Source: an uncultured Elusimicrobiales bacterium
GTDB taxonomy: Bacteria; Elusimicrobiota; Elusimicrobia; Elusimicrobiales; Elusimicrobiaceae
Direction of reading: 5' to 3'
NCBI GenBank assembly: GCA_944327085.1
Contig: CALVGG010000002.1
Coordinates: 186,001 to 250,000 of the forward strand
Length of the DNA: 64,000 nucleotides
The first letter of the stretch is position 1. Each line of letters starts with the position of its first letter. The notes below the pieces were generated by a model, which did no database searches, was not told the DNA's origin, and saw nothing but the letters and a program-made list of their open reading frames with translations. This document shows, in pieces, positions 1 through 8,109 of this stretch. Both the position numbers and the translations under genes were made by a program.

Positions 1-2
1 TT

Positions 3-599
3 TTCACCCAAAAATTTTTTGATAAACGCCATACGCATCAAATTATGACTCCTGCCTGGTTGGACGAAGGCCTTGCCGTGTTGATGGAAGACCAGGCTTA
101 TAATGGCACGCAGGGTGGCCCGTGGGCGCAGGATTTTAAAACCTTAAATTTCCAGCGGGACCCGGCAAGCCGTATGTCTTTAGGTTGGAATTCCGCTCCC
201 ACCAATCAAATGCGCAAACCGGGCCGCACGCTTACGTTTATGCCGTTTGCCCAGTTTATGCAGGAAGGGTCTTTAAATATGATGGAATCCAACGGCCAAA
301 CGCAGGATTGGTATTTCCAGGCCTACACCATGGTTCGCTTTTTGCTTAACCCGGGTAATTCCTCTTATCCGTCCAAGCGCATGCAGTTTGAACAGTTTAC
401 TAAACTGCTGGCCCAGGGGGAGGCCGTGCGGGAGCCTTCCACCGGGTTTTTAAAGAAAGACGCTTCAGGCAAACAAATTTATGAGCCGTATTCCGTGGAG
501 AAAGCTTTAAAACGTGTTTATTATTACAATGATATGAACGCTTTTGAAGATGCTTTCTGGAAGTGGGCCTCCACCGGTGGAAGCGGGTATAGTTTTTAA
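3..599 (+). CDS. Putative exported/surface peptidase of the MA-like group (5' truncated)
   Basis: The reading frame is open from base 3, so the gene begins outside the window and only about 198 C-terminal residues are visible. The visible part starts just before a segment reading TPAWLDEGLAVLMED. This matches the usual sequence that follows the HExxH helix in gluzincin (peptidase MA-like) proteins, where the Glu of W-x-D-E-G is the third zinc ligand. The expected HExxH would lie upstream of the window edge. The rest is aromatic-rich with no clear domain. It ends before a strong terminator. The peptidase call rests on that short motif, so moderate confidence. Confidence 0.5.
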   Translation, partial: FTQKFFDKRHTHQIMTPAWLDEGLAVLMEDQAYNGTQGGPWAQDFKTLNFQRDPASRMSLGWNSAPTNQMRKPGRTLTFMPFAQFMQEGSLNMMESNGQTQDWYFQAYTMVRFLLNPGNSSYPSKRMQFEQFTKLLAQGEAVREPSTGFLKKDASGKQIYEPYSVEKALKRVYYYNDMNAFEDAFWKWASTGGSGYSF

Positions 600-634
600 T
601 TAAGCCCCGAGTAAATCATTTTTGAGCCCAAAGT

Positions 635-667
635 ATATCCCCCGGTTTAGCCGGGGGATATTTTTTG
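635..667 (+). terminator. Rho-independent terminator of the partial peptidase gene
   Basis: Perfect stem TATCCCCCGG / CCGGGGGATA around a TTTAG loop, followed by six T. Confidence 0.9.
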
Positions 668-796
668 TAGCTATTTTGCCCGTTTGGCGGGGGGATAAAA
701 TATTTATGCACGCGGCCTTGAATTGTTTTTAAGCACCGCCTTTTCAAGCAAACATAAAACCGCGTGTGCGTAGTTAAATTTAGGATATATTACGTT

Positions 797-826
797 AAAG
801 CCCCCGATAGAAACGGGGGCTTTTTA
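797..826 (-). terminator. Terminator of the MATE gene
   Basis: Stem AAAGCCCCCG / CGGGGGCTTT directly after the MATE stop codon on the minus strand. The flanking A and T tracts let it work in both directions. Confidence 0.85.
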
Positions 827-2212
827 TTAGCGGGCAGAATGTTTTTTGGAAAAGAAAAAGTTTTGTTGGTGGCGGTCAAAATAATTTTTAAGCAATTTTA
901 CCGCCAAAACAATGGATATGGCATCTGCAATGGGGGGAGAGAAGAAAACCCCGTTTAGGCCCAAAAACAGCGGCAGAATCAGCACCAGCGGTATTACCAG
1001 CAACACCTGGCGCGACAAGCTAAGAAAAGCCGCCTGCAAAGGCTTATTTACAGCCTGGAAGAAGCTGGTGGTCAGTATCTGCAAAGACACAAACGGCAGC
1101 ATAATGTTTAACACCCGCACCGCGTAAGCGGCCATGGTAATAAGCTGCTGATCAGAAGAGTTAAAGATAGACACCACCTGCCGGGCAAATATTTCAATTA
1201 AAACAAACCCGGCCGTAGTGATTACCGTGCCCCAGCGTATGGCCATTTTTAAGGTTTGAATGGATGTTTTGTATTTTTTGGCCCCGTGGTTGTAGCCGAT
1301 TAGCGGCTGCGCCCCCTGCGAAAGCCCCACCAGCGGCATGGTAATAATGGTGTTTATGCTGATGGCAATACCAATGGCGGATATGGCCACATTGCCGCCG
1401 TATTTTAATAAAGCGTGGTTTAAAATAACGTTTAACATACTGGAGGCCATTTGAAAAGCAAATTGGGAAAACCCAATCGTCATACTGGCCCAAACAATAT
1501 GCCATTTCAAACGGAAAAAGCGCCATTTTAAGCAATATTGGCTGTTTTTGTTGGTAAAGAATAAAATAATCCACGCAAAAGACACTGTCTGCCCGCACAC
1601 AGTGGCCAGTGCGGCGCCGCGCATGCCCCAGTCCAGCACAAAAATAAATAAGGGCCCCAGCACCAGGTTAATCCCGGCGCCTATAAGCTGCGTGCCCATG
1701 GCGGTTTTGGGGTTGCCGGAAGAGCGGATAAAGTTATTTAACCCCAAACTAATGCCAAATAAAAAATACCCCGGCATAACGGTTTGGGTGTAGGCGCGGG
1801 CGTAAAGCAGCACTTCTTGGTCTGCACCTAAAAAGCCGAGTACGGGATCCAAAAATATATAAGTGCCCAGGGTAACGGCGCCGGATAAAACAGCCAGCAG
1901 CACAAAGGCATTGCCTAAAATTTGTTGGGCTTCGTCAATCTTTTTTTCTCCCAGGCGTATGGAAAACAGTGCATTGGCCCCCACGCCTATTAATGCGCTA
2001 AAACCCACAAACAAAATACCCAGCGGGAACAATATGCTAATGCCCGCAATCCCTAAAGAACCGATATGCTGCCCCACAAAAATGCGGGAAATAATATTGT
2101 AAACGGCATTTACAAACATGCCGGCCACGGCCGGTGCGGAAAATTTAATTAATAATTGGGAAAGTGCTTTTGCTTTAAAGGGGTTTTTTTGCAGTACTTG
2201 CGCTTGCGCCAT
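827..2212 (-). CDS. MATE family multidrug/cation exporter
   Basis: A 461-residue integral membrane protein with about twelve hydrophobic segments arranged as two similar halves, the length and layout of MATE (NorM/DinF-type) exporters. The first half carries the usual N-terminal run 'LLIKFSAPAVAGMFVNAVYNIISRIFVGQ' style sequence (a Pro-containing first helix, then the N-x-x-D/R-x-I-F-V-G segment). The second half contains 'SIGFSQ...NHALLKYGG' and 'PLVGLSQGAQPLIGYNHGAK', typical of the repeat. Family members export cationic drugs or metabolites across the inner membrane using Na+ or H+. The substrate cannot be told from sequence. It is a single-gene unit with its own terminator. Confidence 0.88.
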   Translation of the reverse strand: MAQAQVLQKNPFKAKALSQLLIKFSAPAVAGMFVNAVYNIISRIFVGQHIGSLGIAGISILFPLGILFVGFSALIGVGANALFSIRLGEKKIDEAQQILGNAFVLLAVLSGAVTLGTYIFLDPVLGFLGADQEVLLYARAYTQTVMPGYFLFGISLGLNNFIRSSGNPKTAMGTQLIGAGINLVLGPLFIFVLDWGMRGAALATVCGQTVSFAWIILFFTNKNSQYCLKWRFFRLKWHIVWASMTIGFSQFAFQMASSMLNVILNHALLKYGGNVAISAIGIAISINTIITMPLVGLSQGAQPLIGYNHGAKKYKTSIQTLKMAIRWGTVITTAGFVLIEIFARQVVSIFNSSDQQLITMAAYAVRVLNIMLPFVSLQILTTSFFQAVNKPLQAAFLSLSRQVLLVIPLVLILPLFLGLNGVFFSPPIADAISIVLAVKLLKNYFDRHQQNFFFSKKHSAR

Positions 2213-2322
2213 AAATATGTATCCTTACCAAAAGCAAACCGCTGCCCAGGCCGGCGGCTGGCGGTTTGGTGCTACCTTACTATTTTACTAAATGTTGGGG
2301 TGGGCCCGCTTGGGCAGAAAAA

Positions 2323-2351
2323 TAAAACCCCGGTTTGGACCGGGGTTTTTG
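2323..2351 (-). terminator. Terminator of the SPFH gene
   Basis: Stem AAAACCCCGG / CCGGGGTTTT on the distal side of the SPFH stop codon, with T-rich tail on the minus strand. Confidence 0.85.
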
Positions 2352-2365
2352 TAAAGACAAAACAA

Positions 2366-3403
2366 TTATTTGCCGCCGTTTGGCGCAACAGGTGCGCCGC
2401 CGGTTAAGTCTTTAATGGCGGCCACGGCGCCCAACACATTGCTGGCTTCGTAAGGCATATAGATAATTTTGTTATCTTTGCCTTCGGTCATTTTGGTAAG
2501 CGCTTCAATGTATTTAAGCGAAATCATATAGCTGGCCGGGTTGGAAGACTGCGCCACCGTGCCTGCCACAATTTTTACGGATTCGGCCTCGGCCGTGGCT
2601 ACTTTAATTTTAGCCTGCGCAATACCTTCCGCCTGCAAAATGGCGGCCTGTTTGGAGCCTTCCGCCTTTTTGATTTCGGACTCGCGGATTGCTTCCGCTT
2701 TTAAAATTTGGGCGGTTTTGGTACCTTCCGCCTCGGTTACCATGGCGCGGCGGTCGCGTTCGGCCTTCATTTGTTTTTCCATGGCTTCGCGTATGGCGGC
2801 GGGGGGAATAATGTCCTGCAGTTCCACGCGGTTTACTTTTACGCCCCATTTGTTGGTGGCTTCGTCCAAAATTACCTGTAATTTGCTTTTGATAATTTCA
2901 CGCGAGGTTAATGTTTGGTCCAGGTCCATTTCGCCGATGATGTTTCTTAACGTGGTTTGGGTTAATTTTTCAATGGCGGTTGGTAAGGATTCCACCTGAT
3001 AGGCCGCTTTTAACGGGTCTGTAATTTGAAAGTACAGCAAAGCGTTAATTTCTATGCCTACATTGTCTTTGGTAATTACGCTTTGGCGGGGTAAATCGTA
3101 TACGGTTTCGCGCATATCAATTACGTCGCGCATACTGGTTTGCGGTATGGAGCACGTGCGGCCGGCACCGTCTTCATATTCGCGGTTTTCGCGCCATTCC
3201 ATCAGGTGTGGTTTATCCATAATGGGTATAATCCAGTTAATCCCGGGGTTCAGTATTTCCAAATATTTCCCGAAGCGTTCAATAATCATTACCTGGGCCT
3301 GTTTTACCACCACAATGCCTTTTGCAATCATAATAATTACAAACACGGCCAGTACAATTAAGAACGAAACTCCTAAAGAGCTTAAGGCTGCTGTTTCTTG
3401 CAT
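2366..3403 (-). CDS. SPFH/band 7 (stomatin-like, QmcA-type) membrane protein
   Basis: 345 residues: one N-terminal membrane segment (about 10-32), the SPFH domain (about 35-220, with 'QAQVMIIERFGKYLEILNPG' and 'SVITKDNVGIEINALLYF' hallmarks), then an Ala/Glu/Lys-rich coiled coil (about 205-275) of 'AEG..QA..LKAEA' repeats and a conserved 'YIEALTKM' tail. SPFH proteins form ring-shaped oligomers at membrane microdomains and are commonly paired with NfeD, as here (57 bases between the genes). The intergenic space holds a GC hairpin (3429-3450) that could modulate read-through from nfeD. Role in the cell is inferred only from the family. Confidence 0.88.
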   Translation of the reverse strand: MQETAALSSLGVSFLIVLAVFVIIMIAKGIVVVKQAQVMIIERFGKYLEILNPGINWIIPIMDKPHLMEWRENREYEDGAGRTCSIPQTSMRDVIDMRETVYDLPRQSVITKDNVGIEINALLYFQITDPLKAAYQVESLPTAIEKLTQTTLRNIIGEMDLDQTLTSREIIKSKLQVILDEATNKWGVKVNRVELQDIIPPAAIREAMEKQMKAERDRRAMVTEAEGTKTAQILKAEAIRESEIKKAEGSKQAAILQAEGIAQAKIKVATAEAESVKIVAGTVAQSSNPASYMISLKYIEALTKMTEGKDNKIIYMPYEASNVLGAVAAIKDLTGGAPVAPNGGK

Positions 3404-3427
3404 AGTTTCTCCTTATGTTTAAGAATA

Positions 3428-3451
3428 CCGCCCACAAAAGAGGGGCGGGCA
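3428..3451 (-). other. Intercistronic hairpin between nfeD and the SPFH gene
   Basis: Inverted repeat CCGCCC / GGGCGG separated by about nine bases. It lacks a good T tract, so it looks more like a partial terminator or mRNA stabiliser than a full stop. Confidence 0.4.
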
Positions 3452-3460
3452 CAACCCAAC

Positions 3461-3886
3461 TTAAATTTCTTTTACGGTAACGGTAACCCCGTCCAGCTTT
3501 TCCACCGTGCATTGGGTGCCGGCGGGCAGGGGTTTGGCGGCGGTGGCTTTCCAGCTTTCACCCCCGATTTTTACGCGGCCTTCCCCGGTTTGAGGGTTGA
3601 TGGGTTCTTCCACCAAGGCTGTTTTGCCAATTAAATCTTCGGCCGGGGTTTTAATATGTTTAACTTTGTCATACAAGTGGCGCAGGGCAAATGGGCGGAT
3701 GCCTATCCAGGCAATGGTGGCCACAACAATGAATAAGCCCACCTGCCACCACAAATTTAAACCCAGCCACGCGCCCAACCAGGCGCCCACCAGCCCTATC
3801 CCCACGCAGGAAAGGGAAAATTCCATCGTAAACATCTCGCCCACAAAGCATAACACCGCGGCGATTAAATAAATGTAATGAGGCAT
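3461..3886 (-). CDS. NfeD-family membrane protein with C-terminal OB fold
   Basis: 141 residues, the short form of NfeD: three hydrophobic segments in the first 70 residues, followed by a soluble part (about 85-141) reading 'LIGKTALVEEPINPQTGEGRVKIGGESWKA', which is the NfeD OB-fold signature (G-x-A-x-x-x-l-x-P-x-G-x-V-x-i-x-G-e-x-W-x-A). NfeD proteins partner SPFH proteins in the membrane, and the SPFH gene follows directly. It lies 12 bases downstream of the SirB1-like gene, so all three are probably co-transcribed. Confidence 0.85.
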   Translation of the reverse strand: MPHYIYLIAAVLCFVGEMFTMEFSLSCVGIGLVGAWLGAWLGLNLWWQVGLFIVVATIAWIGIRPFALRHLYDKVKHIKTPAEDLIGKTALVEEPINPQTGEGRVKIGGESWKATAAKPLPAGTQCTVEKLDGVTVTVKEI

Positions 3887-3898
3887 TGGCTCCTCCGT

Positions 3899-4744
3899 TT
3901 AGTTTTTGATGATTTCCAAATAAGTACGCAAATATTTCAGGCGGCGTTCGTCGCGCAGTTTGTTTAGCACGTAAATCATATTGGCAATGAAACGGCGTAT
4001 AATGGTGCGGGAGGACAGGGGGGAGAGAAATTCGTCATTCCATTTAATTTCACGCGCTAAAATATAGTCTTTGCAATCTTGTTCGGTTAAGATTTTGCCG
4101 TTGTCTAACGGGTCAATAAATAAAATTTGTTTTTTGGGCGTATCCTGCATGCATACCAAAATACGCCCTGCCAAATCCACCAGGCCGCTTTCCAGCCCAA
4201 AACGCTGGGCAATGGTTTGGTATAAACACGCCGTGCACAGGCTGGAGCCGCGCTTTTTAATTAAAAAACGCCCGAAGGAAATGTCTTTAATATCCAAATT
4301 GGCGGGAAGAGTAACAAAATGCAGGGTGGAAAAGAAATATTTGCCCATTAAATCCGCAATTTCATGCAGGTTTTTGGCGTTTAATAAAATGGGGCGCATG
4401 TCTTGGGCGATATGGTCCAGCTTTTGGGTAATTTCGCCCCGCTTGGCGGCGGGAGAAGCAAAAAGGGCCAAAATCCACAGGCCTTCTTCCAAATCCGGGT
4501 TGATTTTGCCCGCAAAAGCGGAAACCTGTTCGGACAAGTTCCCCCAGCAAATTTCTTCCAGCGTGTGGCGCACTTTAGGCGGCAAAGAGGTGGAAAATGT
4601 GCTGTCTATGGCTTGTTGTACGCGGGCCGGGTTCGCCTTGATGGCGGCGGCTAAATCCGGGCGGAGCATATCGGTGTATTCGTCCGTTTCGGTTTCAATT
4701 AATTTCAGCAGCGCTTTTAATTGTTCCGTACCCAAGATTTTCAT
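3899..4744 (-). CDS. SirB1-like (transglutaminase-like superfamily) protein
   Basis: 281 residues, soluble, no signal peptide. The central part (about 125-225) reads 'FGRFLIKKRGSSLCTACLYQTIAQRFGLESGLVDLAGRILV...FIDPLDNGKILT'. This fits the SirB1 / transglutaminase-like core family, in which a short helix with Cys or Ser is followed by '(A)xRLGLxxxxVxxPGHFLVR' and a 'DPFxxG' segment. The usual His of PGHF is replaced by Arg (AGRI), so catalytic activity is doubtful. The first 120 residues are helical and the C-terminus holds a short basic TPR-like stretch. An extended -10 box (TGCTATAAT) sits only two bases before the ATG. It is first in the cluster with nfeD and SPFH. Function unknown. Confidence 0.6.
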   Translation of the reverse strand: MKILGTEQLKALLKLIETETDEYTDMLRPDLAAAIKANPARVQQAIDSTFSTSLPPKVRHTLEEICWGNLSEQVSAFAGKINPDLEEGLWILALFASPAAKRGEITQKLDHIAQDMRPILLNAKNLHEIADLMGKYFFSTLHFVTLPANLDIKDISFGRFLIKKRGSSLCTACLYQTIAQRFGLESGLVDLAGRILVCMQDTPKKQILFIDPLDNGKILTEQDCKDYILAREIKWNDEFLSPLSSRTIIRRFIANMIYVLNKLRDERRLKYLRTYLEIIKN

Positions 4745-4818
4745 ATATTATAGCATAGCAAATTTAGCAAATACTTTAAACTATTTTTACGACTAAGAAA
4801 TTATCCTTTTAAAACAAC

Positions 4819-4850
4819 AAAAAACCGGGTTTTTAAACCCGGTTTTTTGC
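4819..4850 (-). terminator. Terminator of the glycine-zipper OmpA lipoprotein gene
   Basis: Stem AAAAAACCGGGTTT / AAACCCGGTTTTTT, near-perfect and flanked by A/T tracts. Confidence 0.88.
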
Positions 4851-4862
4851 GCTTGAAAAAAA

Positions 4863-5495
4863 TTACAGGTCTTTTTCGTTAGCGGTAATGGAAAGCACCA
4901 CGCGGCGGTTTTGGGCCCGGCCGGCAGCAGTGCTGTTGCTGGCGATGGGGTTGGCAGAACCGTAGCCGATATAAGTGATGCTTTTGGTTTTTAAACCGCT
5001 GCCGAGTAAGAAATCATACACGGCTTTGGCGCGTTCTTTAGACAGGCGGTTGTTGATAGCGTCCGTACCGGTGGAATCGGTATACCCTTGTACCACAATG
5101 CGGTTTTGCGGGTATTTTTTCAGAACGCGGTTCAAGTCCGTCAGCGTTTGCATGGAATCAGCGGTCAGTTCGCTGCTGTTGGTAGCAAAGAGAATATCGT
5201 TTTTCAAGAAAACTTGAATGCCGTTATCGCTTTTTACCACTTCGGCAATGGCGGCCAATTCTTTGGCTTGTTTGTCATAATAGTTCCCCAGCAAGCCGCC
5301 GGCTGCCAAACCGGCCAAAGCGCCGTATACGGCCCCTTGCCCGCTGCTGCCGCCCGTGGTGTGGGAAATAATAGCCCCGGCTGCGGCGCCAACGGCGGCC
5401 CCGCCCGCGGCACCCCAAGCGGTGCGTTTACCGGGGGTGGTGCAGGCTGCGGCCAAAAGCGCGCAGATGCTGCAAACTAGAATAGTTTTTTTCAT
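4863..5495 (-). CDS. OmpA-family outer-membrane lipoprotein with glycine zipper (YiaD-like)
   Basis: 210 residues. A lipoprotein signal peptide ends in LAAA-Cys18. Residues about 28-75 are a Gly/Ala-rich double hydrophobic segment (glycine zipper), and about 95-205 form an OmpA C-terminal domain ('ILFATNSSELT', 'VQGYTDSTGTDAINNRLSKERAKAV', 'AQNRRV'). That domain binds diaminopimelate in peptidoglycan, using the conserved Asp and Arg that are visible here. The protein should tether the outer membrane to the wall. Architecture matches E. coli YiaD. It stands alone, with an AT-rich upstream region and its own terminator. The neighbouring OmpA protein shares the domain but not the zipper. Confidence 0.88.
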   Translation of the reverse strand: MKKTILVCSICALLAAACTTPGKRTAWGAAGGAAVGAAAGAIISHTTGGSSGQGAVYGALAGLAAGGLLGNYYDKQAKELAAIAEVVKSDNGIQVFLKNDILFATNSSELTADSMQTLTDLNRVLKKYPQNRIVVQGYTDSTGTDAINNRLSKERAKAVYDFLLGSGLKTKSITYIGYGSANPIASNSTAAGRAQNRRVVLSITANEKDL

Positions 5496-5726
5496 CGGTT
5501 ACAACTCCTTCTTAAAAATATTACTGCTGTTATTATTTTACTTTAATTTATGGGTTAACGTATGATTTTATTTTAAATTCAAAAAATATCAAAATAAAAA
5601 ACCATATATTTTATGCGGATATCGGCAGGCAGGGGAAATGAATTTTAATTTTACCGTGTGGTGTGCGGCGCACAAACAAAATGGGCCGGGCATTATACAA
5701 TGTGCCAGCTTTACTCTTTCAATAAT

Positions 5727-5758
5727 AAAAAACCCCGGGCTATAAACCCGGGGTTTTA
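5727..5758 (-). terminator. Terminator of the second OmpA lipoprotein gene
   Basis: Stem AAAACCCCGGG / CCCGGGGTTTT with a short TATAAA-type loop. Confidence 0.88.
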
Positions 5759-5772
5759 AAGCGTGTAAACAC

Positions 5773-6429
5773 TTATTTGGCAGACAGTTCCAATTCCACG
5801 CGGCGGTTGGCGGCACGGCCTTTGGAAGTTTTGTTGGTTTTCACAAAGTTGGTGGCGCCCATACCTTTATAGGATACGTTCTGTTCCGGTACGCCTTTTC
5901 TAATCAAAGCGTCCGCCACCGCTTTGGCGCGGCGTTCGGACAGGTCTTGGTTATAAAGCGGGTCTCCGGTAGAGTCCGTATATCCTACCACGGTGATGTG
6001 GTGGTTGGGATATTTCTTTAAGATATTGGCCGTTTGGGTCAACTGTCTGTTGGAAGAGCGCAAAATGGTGTCGCTGTTCCAGGCAAAGCGGATGGGGTTT
6101 TTATAGTTTACCACTACTTTGCCGGTTTTGTGGCGGCGCACATTGGCCATTTGGGAAAAATCTTTTTCCTGCTGGGCGGCGGCGTTTTGGCGGGCCTGTT
6201 CAGCGGCCAAGCGTTCTTGTTCGGCCTTGCGCAGGGCTTCCTGTTCTTTTAATACGTTGCGGGCAGCTTCTTCGGCAACGGTTTTCATGCAGGGGCATTT
6301 GGCGCAATCTGCCTGGCATTTGGCTGCTTGCTGGGCGGCTTTGCGGCAGGGGATGCCGTTGGTGCGTCTTTCGCAGTGGCAGGCGGCCAAACAGAGGGAA
6401 ACAACTAACAGCAATACGGCTTTCTTCAT
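5773..6429 (-). CDS. OmpA-family lipoprotein with Cys-rich and coiled-coil N-terminus
   Basis: 218 residues. The signal peptide ends in the lipobox LAA-Cys17. The next 30 residues are unusually rich in Cys (C19, C28, C38, C42, C45, C47 region: 'CQADCAKCPC'). An Ala/Glu/Gln-rich coiled coil follows (about 50-95), then an OmpA C-terminal peptidoglycan-binding domain (about 108-216, 'VVGYTDSTGDPLYNQDLSERRAKAV', 'AANRRVEL'). Outer-membrane lipid anchor plus wall binding suggest a structural tether. The Cys cluster could bind metal or form disulphides, and it recalls other Cys-rich exported proteins in this window. It lies 33 bases after folK with a good ribosome site (AGGAG), so some read-through from the pteridine operon is possible. 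Confidence 0.85.
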   Translation of the reverse strand: MKKAVLLLVVSLCLAACHCERRTNGIPCRKAAQQAAKCQADCAKCPCMKTVAEEAARNVLKEQEALRKAEQERLAAEQARQNAAAQQEKDFSQMANVRRHKTGKVVVNYKNPIRFAWNSDTILRSSNRQLTQTANILKKYPNHHITVVGYTDSTGDPLYNQDLSERRAKAVADALIRKGVPEQNVSYKGMGATNFVKTNKTSKGRAANRRVELELSAK

Positions 6430-6462
6430 ACGTTTCTCCTTATTGGAAATGTTCCTTCTATT

Positions 6463-6960
6463 CTACAATATTTTACAGTCCGGTTTACCTTTGCGTTTCA
6501 TTAGCTCGCGGTAAAGCTGAACCACCGGCTTATGAAATTTGGGGTGTTCGTAATCGGACAATAAATAAGAAAGGGGTTTTAATACAAATTCCCGCTCGTG
6601 CAGGCGCGGATGGGGAATGATTAAAAAGTATTGGTCATCATCGTCAAAAAATTCAATATTATCGTAAAACAAAATATCCAGGTCAATCACCCGCGGGCCG
6701 TTTTTAAAGGTGGGCACACGGCCCAGTTTGGTTTCCAGCTCTTTTAATTTGCGCAAAAGGGCTTTGGGCTGATAGGGCGTGCTTAATATCACCACGGCGT
6801 TTACAAAATCGGGCTGGTTGGCAAAGCCTTCCGGCTTGGACAGAATATAGGGGGAAACTTCTTTCACGGTGCCCAGGTCCGTCAAGGCGGCTATGGCCCG
6901 GTCTATATTTTCTTTGGCGGGGGCAATATTGCTGCCCAGGCCCAGTACCGCTTGAGGCAT
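6463..6960 (-). CDS. folK: 2-amino-4-hydroxy-6-hydroxymethyldihydropteridine pyrophosphokinase
   Basis: FolK transfers pyrophosphate from ATP to 6-hydroxymethyl-dihydropterin in folate synthesis. The 165-residue protein shows the family signatures 'LGLGSNIAPAKENI' at the start, 'QPDFVNAVV', and 'GPRVIDLDILFYD' with the magnesium-binding D-x-D, followed by 'IPHPRLHEREFVL'. I place the start at 6960, although an ATG eight codons upstream is in frame. The strong ribosome site AAGGAG lies between the two ATGs, and the chosen start is one base after the stop of the preceding gene. Last gene of the pteridine operon. Confidence 0.93.
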   Translation of the reverse strand: MPQAVLGLGSNIAPAKENIDRAIAALTDLGTVKEVSPYILSKPEGFANQPDFVNAVVILSTPYQPKALLRKLKELETKLGRVPTFKNGPRVIDLDILFYDNIEFFDDDDQYFLIIPHPRLHEREFVLKPLSYLLSDYEHPKFHKPVVQLYRELMKRKGKPDCKIL

Positions 6961-6961
6961 A

Positions 6962-7312
6962 TTATTCTTCTCCTTTATAAACAATCCAGCGGTTGGGCTC
7001 TTCGGCCACTTTCACGCTGTATACATGGGGCAGGCATTGGCTTACCCGGTTGTAAATCCAAATGGCCAGGGCCTCGGTGGTGGGGTTTTTTAAAATAAGC
7101 CCCAGGTTGCTGCCTTCCAGGCGGCGGTCAATTTCCGTTTCCAACCATTGGGCCACGGGGCGGAAATCCAGCAAATATCCTTCCGCATTCAGCGGGCCGT
7201 GAAAAGTAACCTCATACGTAAAGTGATGGGGGTGTAAGGCCTCGTTTAAGGTGCCTTCGTGGCTGTGGGAGGCGGTAAATCCGCCGGTTTGGGTTTGGTA
7301 AACTTGGGTCAT
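6962..7312 (-). CDS. PTPS-family protein, probable PTPS-III replacing dihydroneopterin aldolase
   Basis: 116 residues of the 6-pyruvoyl-tetrahydropterin synthase / QueD fold: 'GFTASHSHEG', then 'NEALHPHHFTYEVTFHG', 'GYLLDFRPV' and 'NPTTEALA'. The zinc His residues are present (ASH and H-x-H). The catalytic Cys of QueD is absent: the position four before the HxH is Asn, and a Glu sits three before it (E-x-x-H-x-H). That spacing is the signature described for PTPS-III enzymes, which replace FolB (dihydroneopterin aldolase) in some bacteria and in Plasmodium. The usual Gly of HGH is Pro here. It sits between folP and folK, with no folB in view, supporting this role. Start 7312 gives an ATGA overlap with folP; a longer start at 7336 is less likely. 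Confidence 0.75.
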   Translation of the reverse strand: MTQVYQTQTGGFTASHSHEGTLNEALHPHHFTYEVTFHGPLNAEGYLLDFRPVAQWLETEIDRRLEGSNLGLILKNPTTEALAIWIYNRVSQCLPHVYSVKVAEEPNRWIVYKGEE

Positions 7313-8103
7313 TTGGTGTTTTGTAATTCCTGCCAAAAATTGATGATTTTACGCGTTTCTTTTACGTCGTGCACGCGCAGTATGTCCGCCCCGTTTTGCA
7401 GGGCTACCAAATTGGCGGCCAGGGTTTGCGCTTTGCGCTTGGGCGGTTTTTCGCACTGTTGGCTTAAGAAGGTCTTGCGCGAAAGGCCCGCCAGCACCCG
7501 CACGCCCAGCTCTTTAAACACGTTTAAGTGTTTAAGGAGCATATAATTCTGTTCGCGGTTTTTGGCAAAGCCAAAGCCGGGGTCAATAATTATTTGCTCT
7601 TTGGTTAAACCGCAGGCCAGGGCCTGGCTGATTTTGGCGGAAAGGAAATCCTTAATTTCACCCAGCAGGTCTTGATAATCGGTTAAGGATTGCATATTCT
7701 GCGGGTTGCCGCGCGCGTGCATAATAACAATTTGCGCGTTGTGTTCTTTTACCAGGGTAAACATTTGCGGGTCCGGCGTGCCGCTTACGTCGTTAATCAT
7801 ACTTACGCCGTTTTTTAAACCTTCTTGGGCTACGGGAATTTTAAAAGTATCCAAAGACACCGGAACCTGGGGATAGGCCTGGCGTACTTTTTTAATCAGC
7901 GGCAGTACGCGGGCCAGCTCTTCCTGCTCGCTTACGGGGGTGGCGCCGGGGCGGGTGGATTCCCCGCCAATGTCCAAAATATCGGCCCCGCTTTGCACGT
8001 AATCTTTACACTTGGCAAACAGGGTGGATAGATTATTTTGCGGGTCCCCGTCGTAAAAAGAATCAGGCGTGGCATTTACAATGCCCATTAGCTGCGGTGT
8101 CAT
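7309..8103 (-). CDS. folP: Dihydropteroate synthase
   Basis: FolP condenses 6-hydroxymethyl-dihydropterin pyrophosphate with p-aminobenzoate. The 264-residue TIM-barrel protein shows the signatures 'MGIVNATPDSFYDGD' at the N-terminus, 'GADILDIGGESTRPGATPV' (about 38-56), 'SLDTFK', 'INDVSG', 'IIIDPGFGFAKNREQN' and 'RVHDVKET'. These include the pterin and phosphate ligands. Length is normal. It overlaps the following PTPS gene by four bases (ATGA) and begins six bases after folE, so translation is probably coupled. Confidence 0.95.
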   Translation of the reverse strand: MTPQLMGIVNATPDSFYDGDPQNNLSTLFAKCKDYVQSGADILDIGGESTRPGATPVSEQEELARVLPLIKKVRQAYPQVPVSLDTFKIPVAQEGLKNGVSMINDVSGTPDPQMFTLVKEHNAQIVIMHARGNPQNMQSLTDYQDLLGEIKDFLSAKISQALACGLTKEQIIIDPGFGFAKNREQNYMLLKHLNVFKELGVRVLAGLSRKTFLSQQCEKPPKRKAQTLAANLVALQNGADILRVHDVKETRKIINFWQELQNTK

Positions 8104-8109
8104 AGGCGG

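Noticed and set aside
6961-6984. Longer folK start eight codons upstream
   Set aside because: The extra codons contain the ribosome site AAGGAG, and the shorter start lies one base after the previous stop.
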